64,000 nucleotides of DNA, taken from contig CM017563.1 in NCBI GenBank assembly GCA_007844125.1, forward strand, positions 40,740,512-40,804,511, read 5' to 3'. Below, in pieces: positions 50,201 to 59,519 of this stretch. The position numbers were made by a program, and so were the translations under genes. The stretch comes from Sinonovacula constricta (taxonomy: Eukaryota > Mollusca > Bivalvia > Cardiida > Solecurtidae). The notes under the pieces are model-generated. The model was not told the DNA's origin, made no database searches, and worked only from the letters and a program-made list of their open reading frames with translations. Each line of letters opens with the position of its first letter. Positions within the stretch are counted from its first letter, which is position 1.

Positions 50201-53200
50201 CTCCACTCTACTCTACTCTACTCTACTACACTCTACCCCAACCCACAGTACATTACTACACTATACTACCCTCTACTATATTCAACCCCACTCTACTCCA
50301 CTCTACTCCACTCTACCCCAACCCACAGTACTTTACTACACTATACAACCCTCTACTATATTCAACTCCACTCTACTCTACTCTACAACACTCTATCCCA
50401 ACCCACAGTACTTTACTACACTATACTACCCTCTACTATATTCAACTCCACTCTACTCTACTCTACTACACTCTACCCCAACCCACAGTACTTTACTACA
50501 CTATACTACCCTCTACTATATTCAACTCCACCCTACTCTACTCTACTACACTCTACCCCAACCCATAGCACTTTACTACACTATACTACCCTCTACTATA
50601 TTCAACTCCACTCTACTCTAATCTACTACACTCTACCCCAACCAACAGTACTTTACTACACTATACTACCCTCTACTATATTCAACCCCACTCTACTCTA
50701 CTCTACAACACTCTACCCCAACCCACAGTACTTTACTACACTATACTACCCTCTATTATATTCAACTCCACTCTACTCTACTCTACTACACTCTACCCCA
50801 ACCCACAGTACTTTACTACACTATACTACCCTCTACTATATTCAACTCCACTCTACTCTACTCTACTACACTCTACCCCAATCCACAGCACATTACTACA
50901 CTATACTACCCTCTACTATATTCAACTCCACTCTACTCTACTCTACAACACTCTAACCCAACCCACAGTACTTTACTACTCTATACTACCCTCTACTATA
51001 TTCAACTCCACTCTACTCTACTCTACAACACTCTAACCCAACCCACAGTACTTTACTACACTATACTACCCTCTACTATATTCAACTCCACTCTACTCTA
51101 CTCTACTACATTCTACCCCAACCCACAGTACTTTACTACACTATACTACCCTCTACTATATTCAACTCCACTCTACTCTACTCTACTACATTCTACCCCA
51201 ACCCACAGTACTTTACTACTCTATACAACCCTCTACTATATTCAACTCCACTCTGCTCTACTACACTCTACCCCAACCCACTGTACTTTACTACACTATA
51301 CTACCCTCTACTATATTCAACTCCACTCTACTCTATTACACTCTACCCCAACCCACAGTACTTTACTACACTATACTACCCTCTACTATATTCAACTCCA
51401 CTCTACTATACTCTACAACACTCTACCCCAACCCACAGTACTTTACTACACTATACTACCCTCTACTATATTCAACTCCACTCTACTCTACACCACTACA
51501 CTCTACCCCAACCCACAGTACTTTACTACTCTATACAACCCTCTACTATATTCAACTCCACTCTACTCTACTCTACTCTACCCCAACCCACTGTACTTTA
51601 CTACACTATACTACCCTCTACTATATTCAACTCCACTCTACTCTACTCTACAACACTCTAACCCAACCCACAGTACTTTACTACACTATACTACCCTCTA
51701 CTATATTCAACTCAACTCTACTCTACTCTACTACACTCTACCCCAACCCACTGTACTTTACTACACTATACTACCCTCTACTATATTCAACTCCACTCTA
51801 CTCTACACCACTACACTCTACCCCAACCCACAGTACTTTACTACTCTATACAACCCTCTACTATATTCAACTCCACTCTACTCTACTACACTCTACCCCA
51901 ACCCACAGCACTTTACTACACTATACTACCCTCTACTATATTCAACTCCACTCTACTCTACTCTACTACATTCTACCCCAACCCACAGCACTTTACTACA
52001 CTATACTACCCTCTACTATATTCAACTCCCCTCTACTCTACTCTACTACACTCTACCCCAACCCACAGCACTTTACTACACTATACCACCCTCTACTATA
52101 TTCAACTCCACTCTACTCTACTCTACTACATTCTACCCCAACCCACATTACTTTACTACACTATACTACCCTCTACTATATTCAACTCCACTCTACTATA
52201 CTCTACTACATTCTACCCCAACCCACAGTACTTTACCACACTATACTACCCTCTACTATATTCAACTCCACTCTACTCTACTCTACTACACTCTACCCCA
52301 ACCCACAGCACTTTACTACACTATACTACCCTCTACTATATTCAACTCCACTCTACTCTACTCTACTACACTCTACCCCAACCCACAGCACCTTACTACA
52401 CTATACCACCCTCTACTATATTCAACTCCACTCTACTCTACTCTACTCTACTACACTCTACCCCAACCCACAGTACTTTACTACACTGTACTAACCTCTA
52501 CTATATTCAACTCCACTCTACTCTACTCTACTCTACTACACTCTACCCCAACCCACAGCACTTTACTACACTATACTACACTCTACTATATTCAACTCCA
52601 TTCTACTCCACTCTTCTATACCCCATACTCTGTTGTACTCAATATTATTCTACTTCACTTAACTTGACTCTATTGTACCCAACTTCACACCTCCCGACTC
52701 CTCTCCAACCTGCCATATTCCGACTACAAACGACCTACCGGAATCGAGCAAATGGGTGCTGGTGGCAGCACACATGGAGTGATGACCGGCTGTGGGAAGT
52801 CTATAACGTGGGTCGCACTGAAACATTACACGCAAACTTAACAAATCATATTTCCGGTTATTTGCATACATTTATCCGGAAGTTATGCGGATCGGGAGGT
52901 CGTGGGCCCGGCCGGGTCTTACCAAAGACTTTATGGTAGTAATGGCTTCCCTCCTAACGCTCGGGGCTAAGGGGACAGCATTACGCCTGACTCGTCGGTG
53001 TCAGTATAATGGACCGGCCGGGTTCAGTCCCTGGGCACCTCATAAGTGCCCCTGTGCTAAAATGATAGAAATGTCGCTGCGCAGTATCGGCAAAAATGCC
53101 GGCTAATCCCTAATCCCTAATCCCCGGAAGTTATGTATGCAAATAAGCGGAATGAATATATACCGGAAATTTGATTTATAAATTGATGTATATATATTTA

Positions 53201-54588
53201 TATATTTAAACAATATATATCATATATAGAATTGTAACTGGAGCGAAAAGTCCAATATATATATTTTATATGTGCTATGTTCATTCTTTAAATTATGTTT
53301 AGCCTTTTTTACCTAGAAATAATGGTGGCATGTAAATATATTATAAATATTACTAAAATTTGAAGAACGAACATCGCAAACACATACACGAATGCAATGC
53401 AAACATCAGATATATAGTTATGTTTATTAATTTATCTTCTAACCTCTTTAGTTTTTTAAATTCACATTTTAGTTAAAGAATTTACTTACCGCGGCATCTG
53501 TCCAACCGCCGAGGCAGGCGACAACAACAACCTGGAAGTAGACATGGATATAGATCAGTAGGCGTGGCTGATTACCATATATTTAGCATCAGCCTTAGGA
53601 TAGATGGAGCCTATAGCGACCATAACAAAGTCATTGGAAAATGGCCTTCTTTAGAGCCCGCTCCTTCCCCCTTCCTCACCCCCTTAGAAAGATAACATCA
53701 TGTTGTGGAATCGCAGCTGGACACTTAATTTGTGTATTATACACAGAGATGTCTTTTGGGAGAAGTCATTTAACCATTAGTTACATGTTTACTTTTAACT
53801 ATATTGTTTTTAAGTCAGTGCAATATATTTTCCTTTTTAAATAAAATTTGCTTAGTTTTAATGTTCATTATTGTCACATAATAAACATACATCGGATCAC
53901 CTCGGCCATTTCAATAAATGGGGCTGCTTTTGTGACAGACGTCAATACAAAGATGGCAGCTCGGATGACGGGTCACTAGTGTATGAAGCCCGTAAAACTT
54001 CAGTTTGTTGCGGCTTCAATTTTAAATCATCCAGGTTTAATTTACCCACCGTAGCAGACACGCAGCTGTCCAACGATGGCATTGTTAATGTTTTGTGCGA
54101 ACTACATTTTAGGCATATTCTTCTTCCGACTTCCGGCGAACAAAACGATCGTGATTTCAGTTAAGTATCATTGCACCAGATACGTCCGGGGGATGATTGT
54201 CCCGAGGAGTTCTGATTGCAGCCTAACATGTACGGAGTGTACAGAAAGAGCCGAAGATGATGCGAACATTTCAAAAGTAGCAGGTGCGCAAAGTTAGTTG
54301 TCTGAGTTACTATAAATTACTTATCGATTAATGTACAACGAATGTAGTCATAATTATGCATCTTCGTCCGTTATTCGCGTCAAACGTTTTTAAAACTTAT
54401 GAGATGCCTATAATGCGAAATATGTTCTATGTAATTATATGGGACATCAAAAATGTAATATCTTGTAATTTGAATCAACATCAGCAGCAACAATATCAGT
54501 TACAATTAGTGTCACAGATCTACTTATTCAACGTACACTATTTAATTTGTTGTTAAAACTGGCTTACCAAGACAACAACGAGCTCCAT
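36570..54588 (-). CDS. CAP gene A: secreted CAP-EGF-ShKT protein, ten exons assembled
   Basis: Exons (minus, 5' to 3'): 54588-54568, 53531-53490, 52817-52739, 47467-47382, 47082-46992, 43155-43007, 42711-42620, 39813-39725, 37846-37745, 36694-36570. All donors start GT, all acceptors end AG, and phases run 0,0,1,0,1,0,2,1,1 without a break: 876 nt, 291 residues plus stop. Domains: signal peptide 1-21 ('MELVVVLVVVVACLGGW...'); Cys-rich lead 22-47; CAP/SCP-TAPS ~50-215, with 'GHYTQ' + 'IMWA' (CAP1 signature across exons 6/7) and 'FFVCNYAPAGN' (CAP2 across 7/8); EGF-like ~217-250; ShKT ~253-290 with six cysteines. CAP proteins (CRISP, GLIPR, antigen 5 group) are stable secreted proteins binding sterols, lipids or channels; the exact role is unknown here. 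Introns 3, 5, 7 and 8 are largely tandem repeats. The weakest splice site is the exon 6 donor (GTTCTT). The same-strand paralogue lies at 61207 and beyond. Confidence 0.85.
37200..37455. mobile_element. CAGGGG-type nonautonomous transposon, copy 2 (in intron 9)
   Basis: Shares 'aaccttatcgcagtaaatac', 'tttttaagcttacatttatgtg' and 'cctttacctggttggtg' with 21017-21298. The ends are decayed. Confidence 0.65.
37605..37700 (-). mobile_element. SINE family 3 fragment, inverted
   Basis: 'tttcatgtggatgttttccgg', 'ccggcggttctttcttcgtc' and 'ttagctggacgtcgccaata' are the inverse of the family-3 body. Confidence 0.6.
37745..37846 (-). CDS. CAP gene A exon 9 (EGF-like domain)
   Basis: Acceptor 'cacttcctttgtag', 'GKMCMNGGTMNLNTLACTC' to 'GADCH', donor GTAAGT, phases 1 and 1. 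Compared with the paralogue's EGF, two cysteines (first and fifth) are serines, leaving four. Confidence 0.85.
37910..38440. repeat. 19-bp minisatellite in intron 8
   Basis: About 27 units of 'gttggaaacaacataatca' with 'gatcag'/'aatcag' variants, plus a longer internal duplication around 38030 and 38215 (both 'accattattagttttaaaca'). Confidence 0.92.
38960..39700. repeat. 32-bp minisatellite in intron 8
   Basis: About 22 units of 'aaccagcttgataaacaagg' + 'tagcagataaac'. The minus strand gives hydrophobic frames (up to 189 codons) with Leu/Val/Cys-rich repeats; these are not genes, since they overlap an intron and vary only with the repeat. The array ends in an (aaac)n run 25-60 bp from exon 8, whose donor flank resembles a unit. 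Confidence 0.92.
39725..39813 (-). CDS. CAP gene A exon 8
   Basis: Acceptor 'tgtctttaaag', 'GNNHNTKFTPYKKGTPC' then Cys-rich hinge to 'CNNGLC', donor GTAGGG. Same length (89 nt) as gene B exon 63191-63279. Confidence 0.9.
40440..42460. repeat. 34-bp minisatellite in intron 7
   Basis: About 59 units of 34 bp, 'gaacagcttaaacatatgtt' + 'agtctcatcgccac'. A 'catatg' palindrome is kept in nearly every unit, while the variable positions (tt/ta, gtc/gac/gcc/gcc, cgcc/ctcc) form recurrent unit types and larger duplicated blocks (for example the run around 41760-41890 recurs around 42280-42415). Confidence 0.95.
42620..42711 (-). CDS. CAP gene A exon 7
   Basis: Acceptor 'cttttaccag', 'IMWAETYKVGCGYAHC...' to 'FFVCNYAP', donor GTAAGT, phase 2. 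Same length (92 nt) and phase as gene B exon at 63590-63681. Confidence 0.92.
43007..43155 (-). CDS. CAP gene A exon 6
   Basis: Acceptor 'tgttcctctttaag', 49 full codons from 'VSSVGQNIYYSSSNNNW' to 'AVGHYTQ', followed by GTTCTT, a weak donor. Its first ~45 bases and acceptor are the source of the 67-bp array at 43156-44030. Confidence 0.85.
43156..44030. repeat. 67-bp array made of CAP exon 6 acceptor copies
   Basis: Twelve or so units of ~67 bp. On the minus strand each carries an AG followed by 'gcgtgagctatgtgggccag' + 'aacatctact', matching the first bases of exon 6 ('gggtgagctccgtgggccaa'). Unit translation in the exon 6 phase gives 'VSYVGQNIYFSTSNN' versus exon 'VSSVGQNIYYSSSNN'. Units nearest the exon are the most exon-like; distal ones are more uniform. 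Confidence 0.9.
44080..44560. mobile_element. TA-flanked MITE copy in intron 5
   Basis: Starts 'aatgtggtatccgacagttt', ends 'gaactgtcagataccagct', imperfect TIRs. The interior is collinear with 6271-6773. Confidence 0.82.
44785..44866. repeat. (AT)n microsatellite, ~80 bp
   Basis: Pure alternating AT run, cruciform-prone. Confidence 0.97.
45020..45275 (+). mobile_element. SINE family 2 copy in intron 5, opposite orientation
   Basis: On plus it reads 'ggtttgaaccgggtcgcgac' (head end) through 'gtggtatagctcccttgcta', 'gtcaggataatgtgactggg' to 'gttggtgggacgataaaccc'. The tRNA-like first half is truncated. Confidence 0.82.
45778..45880 (+). repeat. Dispersed repeat family 4, copy 3
   Basis: 'atcaggaagtgcgagtctag', 'agcaatccagtcggtcca', 'gccgactgaccctcccaag'. 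Confidence 0.6.
46685..46735. repeat. (CA)/(CG) microsatellite
   Basis: Alternating purine-pyrimidine run 'cacacacgcgcgcacacaca', a potential Z-DNA former, in intron 5. Confidence 0.9.
46992..47082 (-). CDS. CAP gene A exon 5
   Basis: Acceptor 'catttcggacag', reads 'TWDDEIAAIAQKWAEHC', the canonical 'L-x-W-x-x-x-A-x-x-A-Q-x-W-A-x-x-C' CAP helix. Donor GTAAGA, phase 1. An ATT/CAT microsatellite lies directly behind its acceptor. Confidence 0.9.
47100..47375. repeat. (ATT)n then (ATC)n microsatellites in intron 4
   Basis: ATT-type run 47100-47152, then CAT/ATC runs to 47370. Frames giving long His, Asp or Met runs here are by-products. It lies between exons 4 and 5 and nearly fills that 299-bp intron. 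Confidence 0.95.
47382..47467 (-). CDS. CAP gene A exon 4 (CAP domain start)
   Basis: Acceptor 'cttttgcgcag', reads '..VTNAAKTEIVNRHNWWRR', donor GTAGGT. The 'I-V-x-x-H-N-x-x-R' text is the usual first CAP helix, with its conserved His. Confidence 0.88.
47730..49464. repeat. Degenerate 'cactctactgcact' low-complexity region in intron 3
   Basis: Loose repetition of 'ctccactctactgcac' motifs of 5-15 bp. It has the same composition as, and grades into, the ordered 80-bp array at 49465, so it may be its older, scrambled part. Confidence 0.85.
49465..52625. repeat. 80-bp satellite-like array in intron 3
   Basis: About 39 units of ~80 bp: 'ccctctactatattcaactc' + a variable (ctcta)n run + 'ctaccccaacccacagtact' + 'ttactacactatacta'. 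Lengths change in 5-bp steps through the (ctcta)n part. The strand is almost free of G. Confidence 0.95.
52739..52817 (-). CDS. CAP gene A exon 3 (N-terminal Cys-rich lead)
   Basis: Acceptor 'gtgtaatgtttcag', 26 codons starting 'CDPRYRLPTAGHHSMC', donor GTAGGT, ending in phase 1 exactly as exon 4 needs. Many CAP proteins carry a similar Cys/Arg-Tyr...Cys segment just after the signal peptide. Confidence 0.8.
52889..53120 (+). mobile_element. SINE family 1, copy 2
   Basis: Inverse of 739-1031 over 'ggcttccctcctaacgctcg', 'cgcctgactcgtcggtgtca' and 'gcaccTCATAAGTGCCCCTG'. It ends with a tandem 'taatccc' tail (3 units). Only part of the tRNA-like head remains. Inserted in intron 2 of gene A. 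Confidence 0.85.
53121..53489. other. Intron 2 remainder
   Basis: AT-rich, with 'atatat' runs; nothing else seen. Confidence 0.5.
53490..53531 (-). CDS. CAP gene A exon 2 (signal peptide)
   Basis: Acceptor 'ctacttccag', 14 codons 'VVVVACLGGWTDAA', donor GTAAGT. Completes a hydrophobic core followed by small residues suited to signal peptidase. Confidence 0.75.
53532..54567. other. Intron 1 of gene A
   Basis: Contains a 97-codon plus frame (53871-54164) of fairly complex composition but without a recognised domain, and opposite in strand to the gene. I leave it uncalled. Confidence 0.4.
54568..54588 (-). CDS. CAP gene A exon 1 (start codon, signal peptide N-terminus)
   Basis: ATG then 'MELVVVL', donor GTAAGC, phase 0. 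It is short, but joins in frame with exon 2 to make a textbook signal peptide core. The 5' UTR end is not defined. Confidence 0.7.
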
Positions 54589-55159
54589 GGTATGGCAGCA
54601 ACAACTAAGTGTCACATTTATGTTCGTGTGGCGATTTTATAAGTTAGATATCATGCCCCGGGAGTCAAGGTCGGTAGTATTTTGGACCACAAAATTAGAA
54701 CAAGATAAAAACATTTAGCACACTTTTACACTGCCTGTTTGTAAAGTGGTCCCCTATTAAAGAGCCCCACCCAACTGTAGGTGCGCAAGTTGAAAATTAA
54801 ACGTCTTCAAATTATCCCAAATAATTTTTAAACGAAAGAAAGCGGTTAACAGCATGTTGTTGTTTTTTTAAGACAAAATCCAAATATTTGTCAAAAATCG
54901 TCAAGGTGCTTGCAATTACCTAAGTTTACTACCAAACGAGTTTCATAACAAAATGTATTGTAACAGAGGGAATATTTAGAAAGACAAAAGTGTAATTATG
55001 ATATTTGTATAAACAGGTTCAGGGCCGTAGATGTATAGGTAAATAAGAAAAGGTCCTATCAAAATTTCCACAGATATATAAATCTAATCTTCCTCTAGGC
55101 AAAGACAAAGATGGTAAATGTGATAAAAAAAGAGACGAGACATAACACACAAAAAGAAA
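54589..55159. other. Upstream of gene A start
   Basis: Presumed promoter and 5' UTR of gene A. AT-rich; no element assigned. Confidence 0.4.
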
Positions 55160-55260
55160 AACCATCAGTTACCGCCTTGGAACGGTCATTCGGCAGGACA
55201 GACTGGGGTGCTTAAACCTGGTTTGTGGAGCGCTCCAACCTCGCACTTCCTGAAGTCTTT
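55160..55260 (-). repeat. Dispersed repeat family 4, copy 4
   Basis: 'agttaccgccttggaacggt', 'gactggggtgcttaaacctg', 'gagcgctccaacctcgcact': the best preserved copy. Confidence 0.7.
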
Positions 55261-55544
55261 TCTACCAAACAAACAGTGTAAATAAAAATATCCCGTCATA
55301 GTGAGACAAGTAACAGTAAGCACCTGTATCGGGAACACATATAAACCAATATACCCATGGCAGAAAATGGATATTTTGCTGCTTCAGAAAAGATCGGAAG
55401 AGTCATCTCATTAAAAGAAGTCGTTTAATAGTCATTTGAAAATTTCGCACCACACTGCGCATGCGTCACTTGTAAAAAGTTCAAGTCACATAAAAATATA
55501 CACTTGTTCTTACAGTGAATTTTGGCATTTATTCATTCCCACAC

Positions 55545-55725
55545 CGGGCCGACCAGGCGTGGAAGTACTCTTATTATTTCTTTGAGCGTAAGCAAGGATG
55601 ACATATCACTAACATTGTAACGGCTTCGGTATGTGTCGGCCTTGGATCATTGTATTGGTTCTGTATCACTAACATTGTAACGGCTTCGGTATGTGTCGGC
55701 CTTGGATCATTGTATTGGTTCTTTG
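55545..55725 (-). mobile_element. SINE family 2-like fragment with an exact 60-bp duplication
   Basis: 'gggccgaccaggcgtggaag' and 'gagcgtaagcaagg' resemble family 2. Then 60 bp ('tatcactaacattgtaacgg'...'tgtattggttct') occur twice back to back (about 55604-55663 and 55664-55723) without visible change, implying a recent duplication. Confidence 0.65.
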
Positions 55726-55899
55726 CAAACAGTGACATTTGATGGACATCATGTTTACAAGCTTTACACATTTTTGTGTTTAATATAACTGAATGAAAAA
55801 TCAACACTGCTTTAAAAAAAACAAAATGAGAATCTTGCTCGACTTGTATAGAGTTGTAAGATAAAATCTAACATATCGTGTATAAGGGTACGTTCATAC

Positions 55900-56330
55900 A
55901 TTCCCGTGCTTTAGCTTAGGAACCCTTAAGTTAGAACCCGACATTTTTAACATATTTTTTTCTCTCTCATCCAACCAAAAAAAATTATTTTACCTGCAAA
56001 GATCGCACAAAATGCTGTTTGTTGGTTCTCTACATCCTTAAGAAATGATGAGCATAATACCTAACTTGTCATTACAAAAATGTATATCCTATCGAAGCAA
56101 TGCTACACAGTTAGCTATTTTAAATGTATTTTTAAATTAAGAACAGCACTTGACCATTTCCTTTTGAAATCACGTTACATGATATTTCGGATAGTCTGAG
56201 CTCTGACGTCGATATATGCTTTAAGCAGAAATTCCCATGGTGTTAATTTATAGATTGTATGCGATATATTTCACGAGGCTGTTTATCGGTGACCTACTTA
56301 GATTCAGAAATAATGGTCATTTCACATAAT
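55900..56330. mobile_element. Diverged MITE copy
   Basis: 'acctgcaaagatcgcacaaaatgctgttt' and 'gtctgagctctgacgtcgatat' match the interior of the TA-flanked MITE family. The ends are decayed. Confidence 0.5.
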
Positions 56331-56564
56331 ATTTATCACGATTTGTACTGTCTAAACGGGGCAGTTTGATAAAAACGGCCACTATGCACTGATTTATAAA
56401 TATGGACATGACAAAGTCCTATGAGCATTGCAAGATATACCAAAATTTTAAAATGCGCAGGACAAATGTCCACATGCAAGCCAATGTAAAAGTAAGAACA
56501 AATCTGTGATGAGACCTTAAACAAAAAAAAAAAAACAACAACAAAAAAACAAACAAAACAAACC

Positions 56565-56655
56565 CAACAGTTACCGCATTGGAACTGTCAGTCGGCCAAA
56601 GGGACCGATTGGGGTGCTTAAACCGGTTTTACAGAAGTCTAACCTCGCCTCAAAC
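56565..56655 (-). repeat. Dispersed repeat family 4, copy 5
   Basis: 'cagttaccgcattggaactg', 'gattggggtgcttaaaccgg', 'tctaacctcgcc'. Confidence 0.65.
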
Positions 56656-57885
56656 TAAAAATAAAATTGTTGTGAAAAAAGATCCATTCGATATAACGAC
56701 ACAACACTTTAGAACTTCGCAAGGTTTAAACGGTAAATCGAGGTCTTTGTAAAAATATAATTGTAATTGTAATTGTGCCTTGTATTAATTTCGATTGTCT
56801 ATCTGTAAATAAGTAATGCTGACGTAAGTTAGTTTTGGAAATAGATATACAAGTACATGTAAAATATAGGTCTACGTTTGTGATAAGACGGTTTATAAAG
56901 GTCGTGTACACCGAACTAATGTTACTTACTTTGACTGTCATAGAATACTAAGGGGTGTATAAGGAGGTCATTTTTATTTTTATTACAAAGTCCAAAAACA
57001 ATGCAGTAAATGTTGATAATTGTTTCTATCAGAAAAGTTCAAAACCTCTCAATCTGAAGTGATTTATTTGTTTATCAATACATAACACCCGATATTGTCG
57101 GCCAAATAGCTGAATGTGTGGCAGCAAATTGTTCGTCTGCATGTCACATCTCTTCAAGAGGTAGTCCCTTCGTTCGGTGAAATTGCTTTGCACTCAGCCT
57201 AAAGCTACAAAGTTACGAAAACCACCTTCTATCGCATTGTGTTGCTGTTTCGGAGAACCATAAGTCAATGGCATCAACTCAGACAGCAAATCCGGAGTGG
57301 GTCCCATACGGAGGTTGCTGGGACGTCGTTATACACTCCGGAAACTCAAACAGCACTGACACCTGGGGTCAGACCACAAATAATTTCTCATTGTCTCCAA
57401 ATGTAAACATACGACCTGTCATGTTGTCAATGATTTACACATCCATTGTTTTTCCATTCCTCAGTTGGTACAAATCACACTAAAAATACAACAAGAAAAT
57501 CATAAGTTTTCCTGCCCAGTAAAACATAAGGTTTTTTGAACCACCTCTACACAGTATAAGTCTGCACTGACGACATGCAAAGGGTAAAAATGCGAAATTT
57601 CCAAACACTGGTTCGATAATTTGTTGACTTTACAGCCTCATGACAGAGAATTTAACTTTTTGTCCGGCACCTCTATTCAGTTTTCAGACGGACATTATTT
57701 CTTGTTCCACTTCATATGCTGTAATAATGCCTATCAAATAAAGGCACTCATTTTTCTAATTAAACTTTCGCCGTTGGCAAAAATGACAGGTAACTGGGAT
57801 ATAATTCCTATTTACTGCATCGGCTCCGTCGGATCATGTTAGGCCGATATCTGAGTCCTGAATCCCAGAAACTGTATTGAAGAGA
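56656..57885. other. No gene seen
   Basis: Frames at 57268-57483 and 57621-57842 show no recognisable motif. They lie just upstream of the LINE remnant and could be decayed element sequence. Confidence 0.4.
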
Positions 57886-57889
57886 GAAC

Positions 57890-58440
57890 ACATTCAGCTA
57901 GACACCCATCGAGGTCAACATTCCCCTGCCCTTGATAAAAGACACCACCCACTATCGAAGAACGAAAAACTATTGGTAAACTAGCCAATGGTAAAGCAAA
58001 AGGAAGCGTGGAAAATCGTTTCGGCTATCTACATGACGTCTTGCTCCAATGCTTCGAGGTAGGGCACAATATCAAAGGACATACTCGATATAAGGATCGT
58101 TATTATCTACAAAAACAGGGGCGACAGCAGCGATTGAAAGAACTTTTTTTTTTTTTTTTTGGTATATACCTTCTTAGCATCGTGCCCGAATTGTCCTAAA
58201 TAGGCTCAATCTACCCGCCGACCAATGTAGTATGTATCGCAATGTGGATTCAGAGCTTGCGAAGTCAACAATCCACATGTCATTCTCCCCCAAAGAGCTA
58301 CACAACAATTGTCGTGACTAGTAAGCAAATGCCTTCCTTTTTCTTGCCTTCATTGATCTGACAAAGCCGTTTGATTTGGTTAGTCGAAGCGGCGGTTTAA
58401 GTACAGTATTCGACATGTTTAAATGAGTTTAAATATTCAA
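57890..58440 (+). pseudogene. Decayed LINE reverse transcriptase fragment
   Basis: Across shifting frames there are echoes of a non-LTR retrotransposon RT: 'NGKAKGS', 'YLLSIV' (from the 'GISLLS' region), and 'FLAFIDLTKPFDLVSRSG' at 58341-58394, close to the standard 'FxDLTKAFDxVSR' RT motif. Frameshifts, stops and a poly-T run (58144-58160) make it dead. Confidence 0.7.
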
Positions 58441-58490
58441 ATCTCTTGTGACATATTCCGTTTGACATTCTTCTGCTTGTTTTATATGAT

Positions 58491-59008
58491 CAATCTCCTC
58501 ACAGCGATAACGTCACGCGTTGCTACTTAAATCTCTGCCCCCAGCAAGGATCACGCGACGATAGAGTATCACGTGAAGTAAACATGCCGGCCTCCATAAA
58601 CACGCCACGAAAGAAAGTGAGTCAAAATTGTTTTTTATGTGACGAGAAAAAGCGGCATTTTAATGTATCTGATTACAAAGACGGGATTTTAATAAATAAA
58701 ATTTATTGTTTAACGGGTGAGGAGAGACCTAATTTGTTAAATTTCTGTATGTATAGTACGTTGTATTCTGTACAGTACGGTGAAATTTGACTTTCATAAT
58801 TTCATATTTTTTCATATTTTAAGTTACTTTTTTTTAATATGATAAATTAACATTTTTAAAGGAAAGATACTACATTTTGAGGAGATAAGTCCAGAAAAAA
58901 ACAACAACAAAAAACAACAACAAACTATCCGCCTGTATTTGGGCGAAAAACTTGCTGGTGGCAGTGATATAATGTACTGTCAAGGGAAGTAATCACTGCG
59001 GGAGTTTG
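58491..59008 (+). mobile_element. Mutator-like element, longer copy with an internal frame
   Basis: 518 bp, ends 'caatctcctcacagcgataac' and inverted 'caaactcccgcagtgattac'. Flanks 'ttatatgat' (58482-58490) and 'gtatatgat' (59009-59017) match at 8 of 9 positions. It is inverted relative to 27241-27582 and has ~165 bp that copy lacks. Confidence 0.85.
58584..58790 (+). CDS. Short frame inside the Mutator-like element
   Basis: 68 codons, 'MPASINTPRKKVSQNCFLCD' at the start, then 'EKKRHF' and 'IYCLTGEERP'. The Cys-x-x-Cys and basic start could be the first exon of a transposase or a DNA-binding leader, but I do not recognise the family. After 'ccacgaaaga' the sequence AAGTGAGTC looks like a splice donor, so the frame may also be spliced in the parent element. 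Confidence 0.35.
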   Translation: MPASINTPRKKVSQNCFLCDEKKRHFNVSDYKDGILINKIYCLTGEERPNLLNFCMYSTLYSVQYGEI

Positions 59009-59519
59009 GTATATGATAGGACTTCCATAAATACACCAGATTTTAAAATGTAAGACATAACACCACGACATTGGACCAAACCCCCTTATCATTTCCATAA
59101 AGTATTCATGTATTATGTTGACCTATTTCTTCAACAGCATTAAATTATCTGTGCCAATCGTGCCGCTTGACGAACTAAACTAAGTCATAATGTCACAAAG
59201 GTTAAATATGTAAAAATGGAACTTTTGCACCTGCTGCACTATGTGCGAGAGTTCAGTGAAGGGATATTAGATAATTGAATGGAACTATAGTTTAAAACGT
59301 GCACTTCATTTTGAATTTGCTTACTGAATATGATTTTAAATTATTATGCGTCAAAATATTTGAAATACGAACTGTTTGTATATTGTTCGAGATTATTCAT
59401 TCAATATAATAATGTTTATCCTTTATTACAAATGGTCTGCTTGGCATACCTAGTTCGCAAACATAAAGGATTTCGAAAATAAACTATGTTCAATTTAGAC
59501 AGTCTCTTCCATTACTGTT

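Noticed and set aside
53871..54164. 97-codon plus frame in intron 1 of gene A
   Set aside because: Considered a zinc-finger or transposon frame because of Cys/His content, but spacing fits no family I know.
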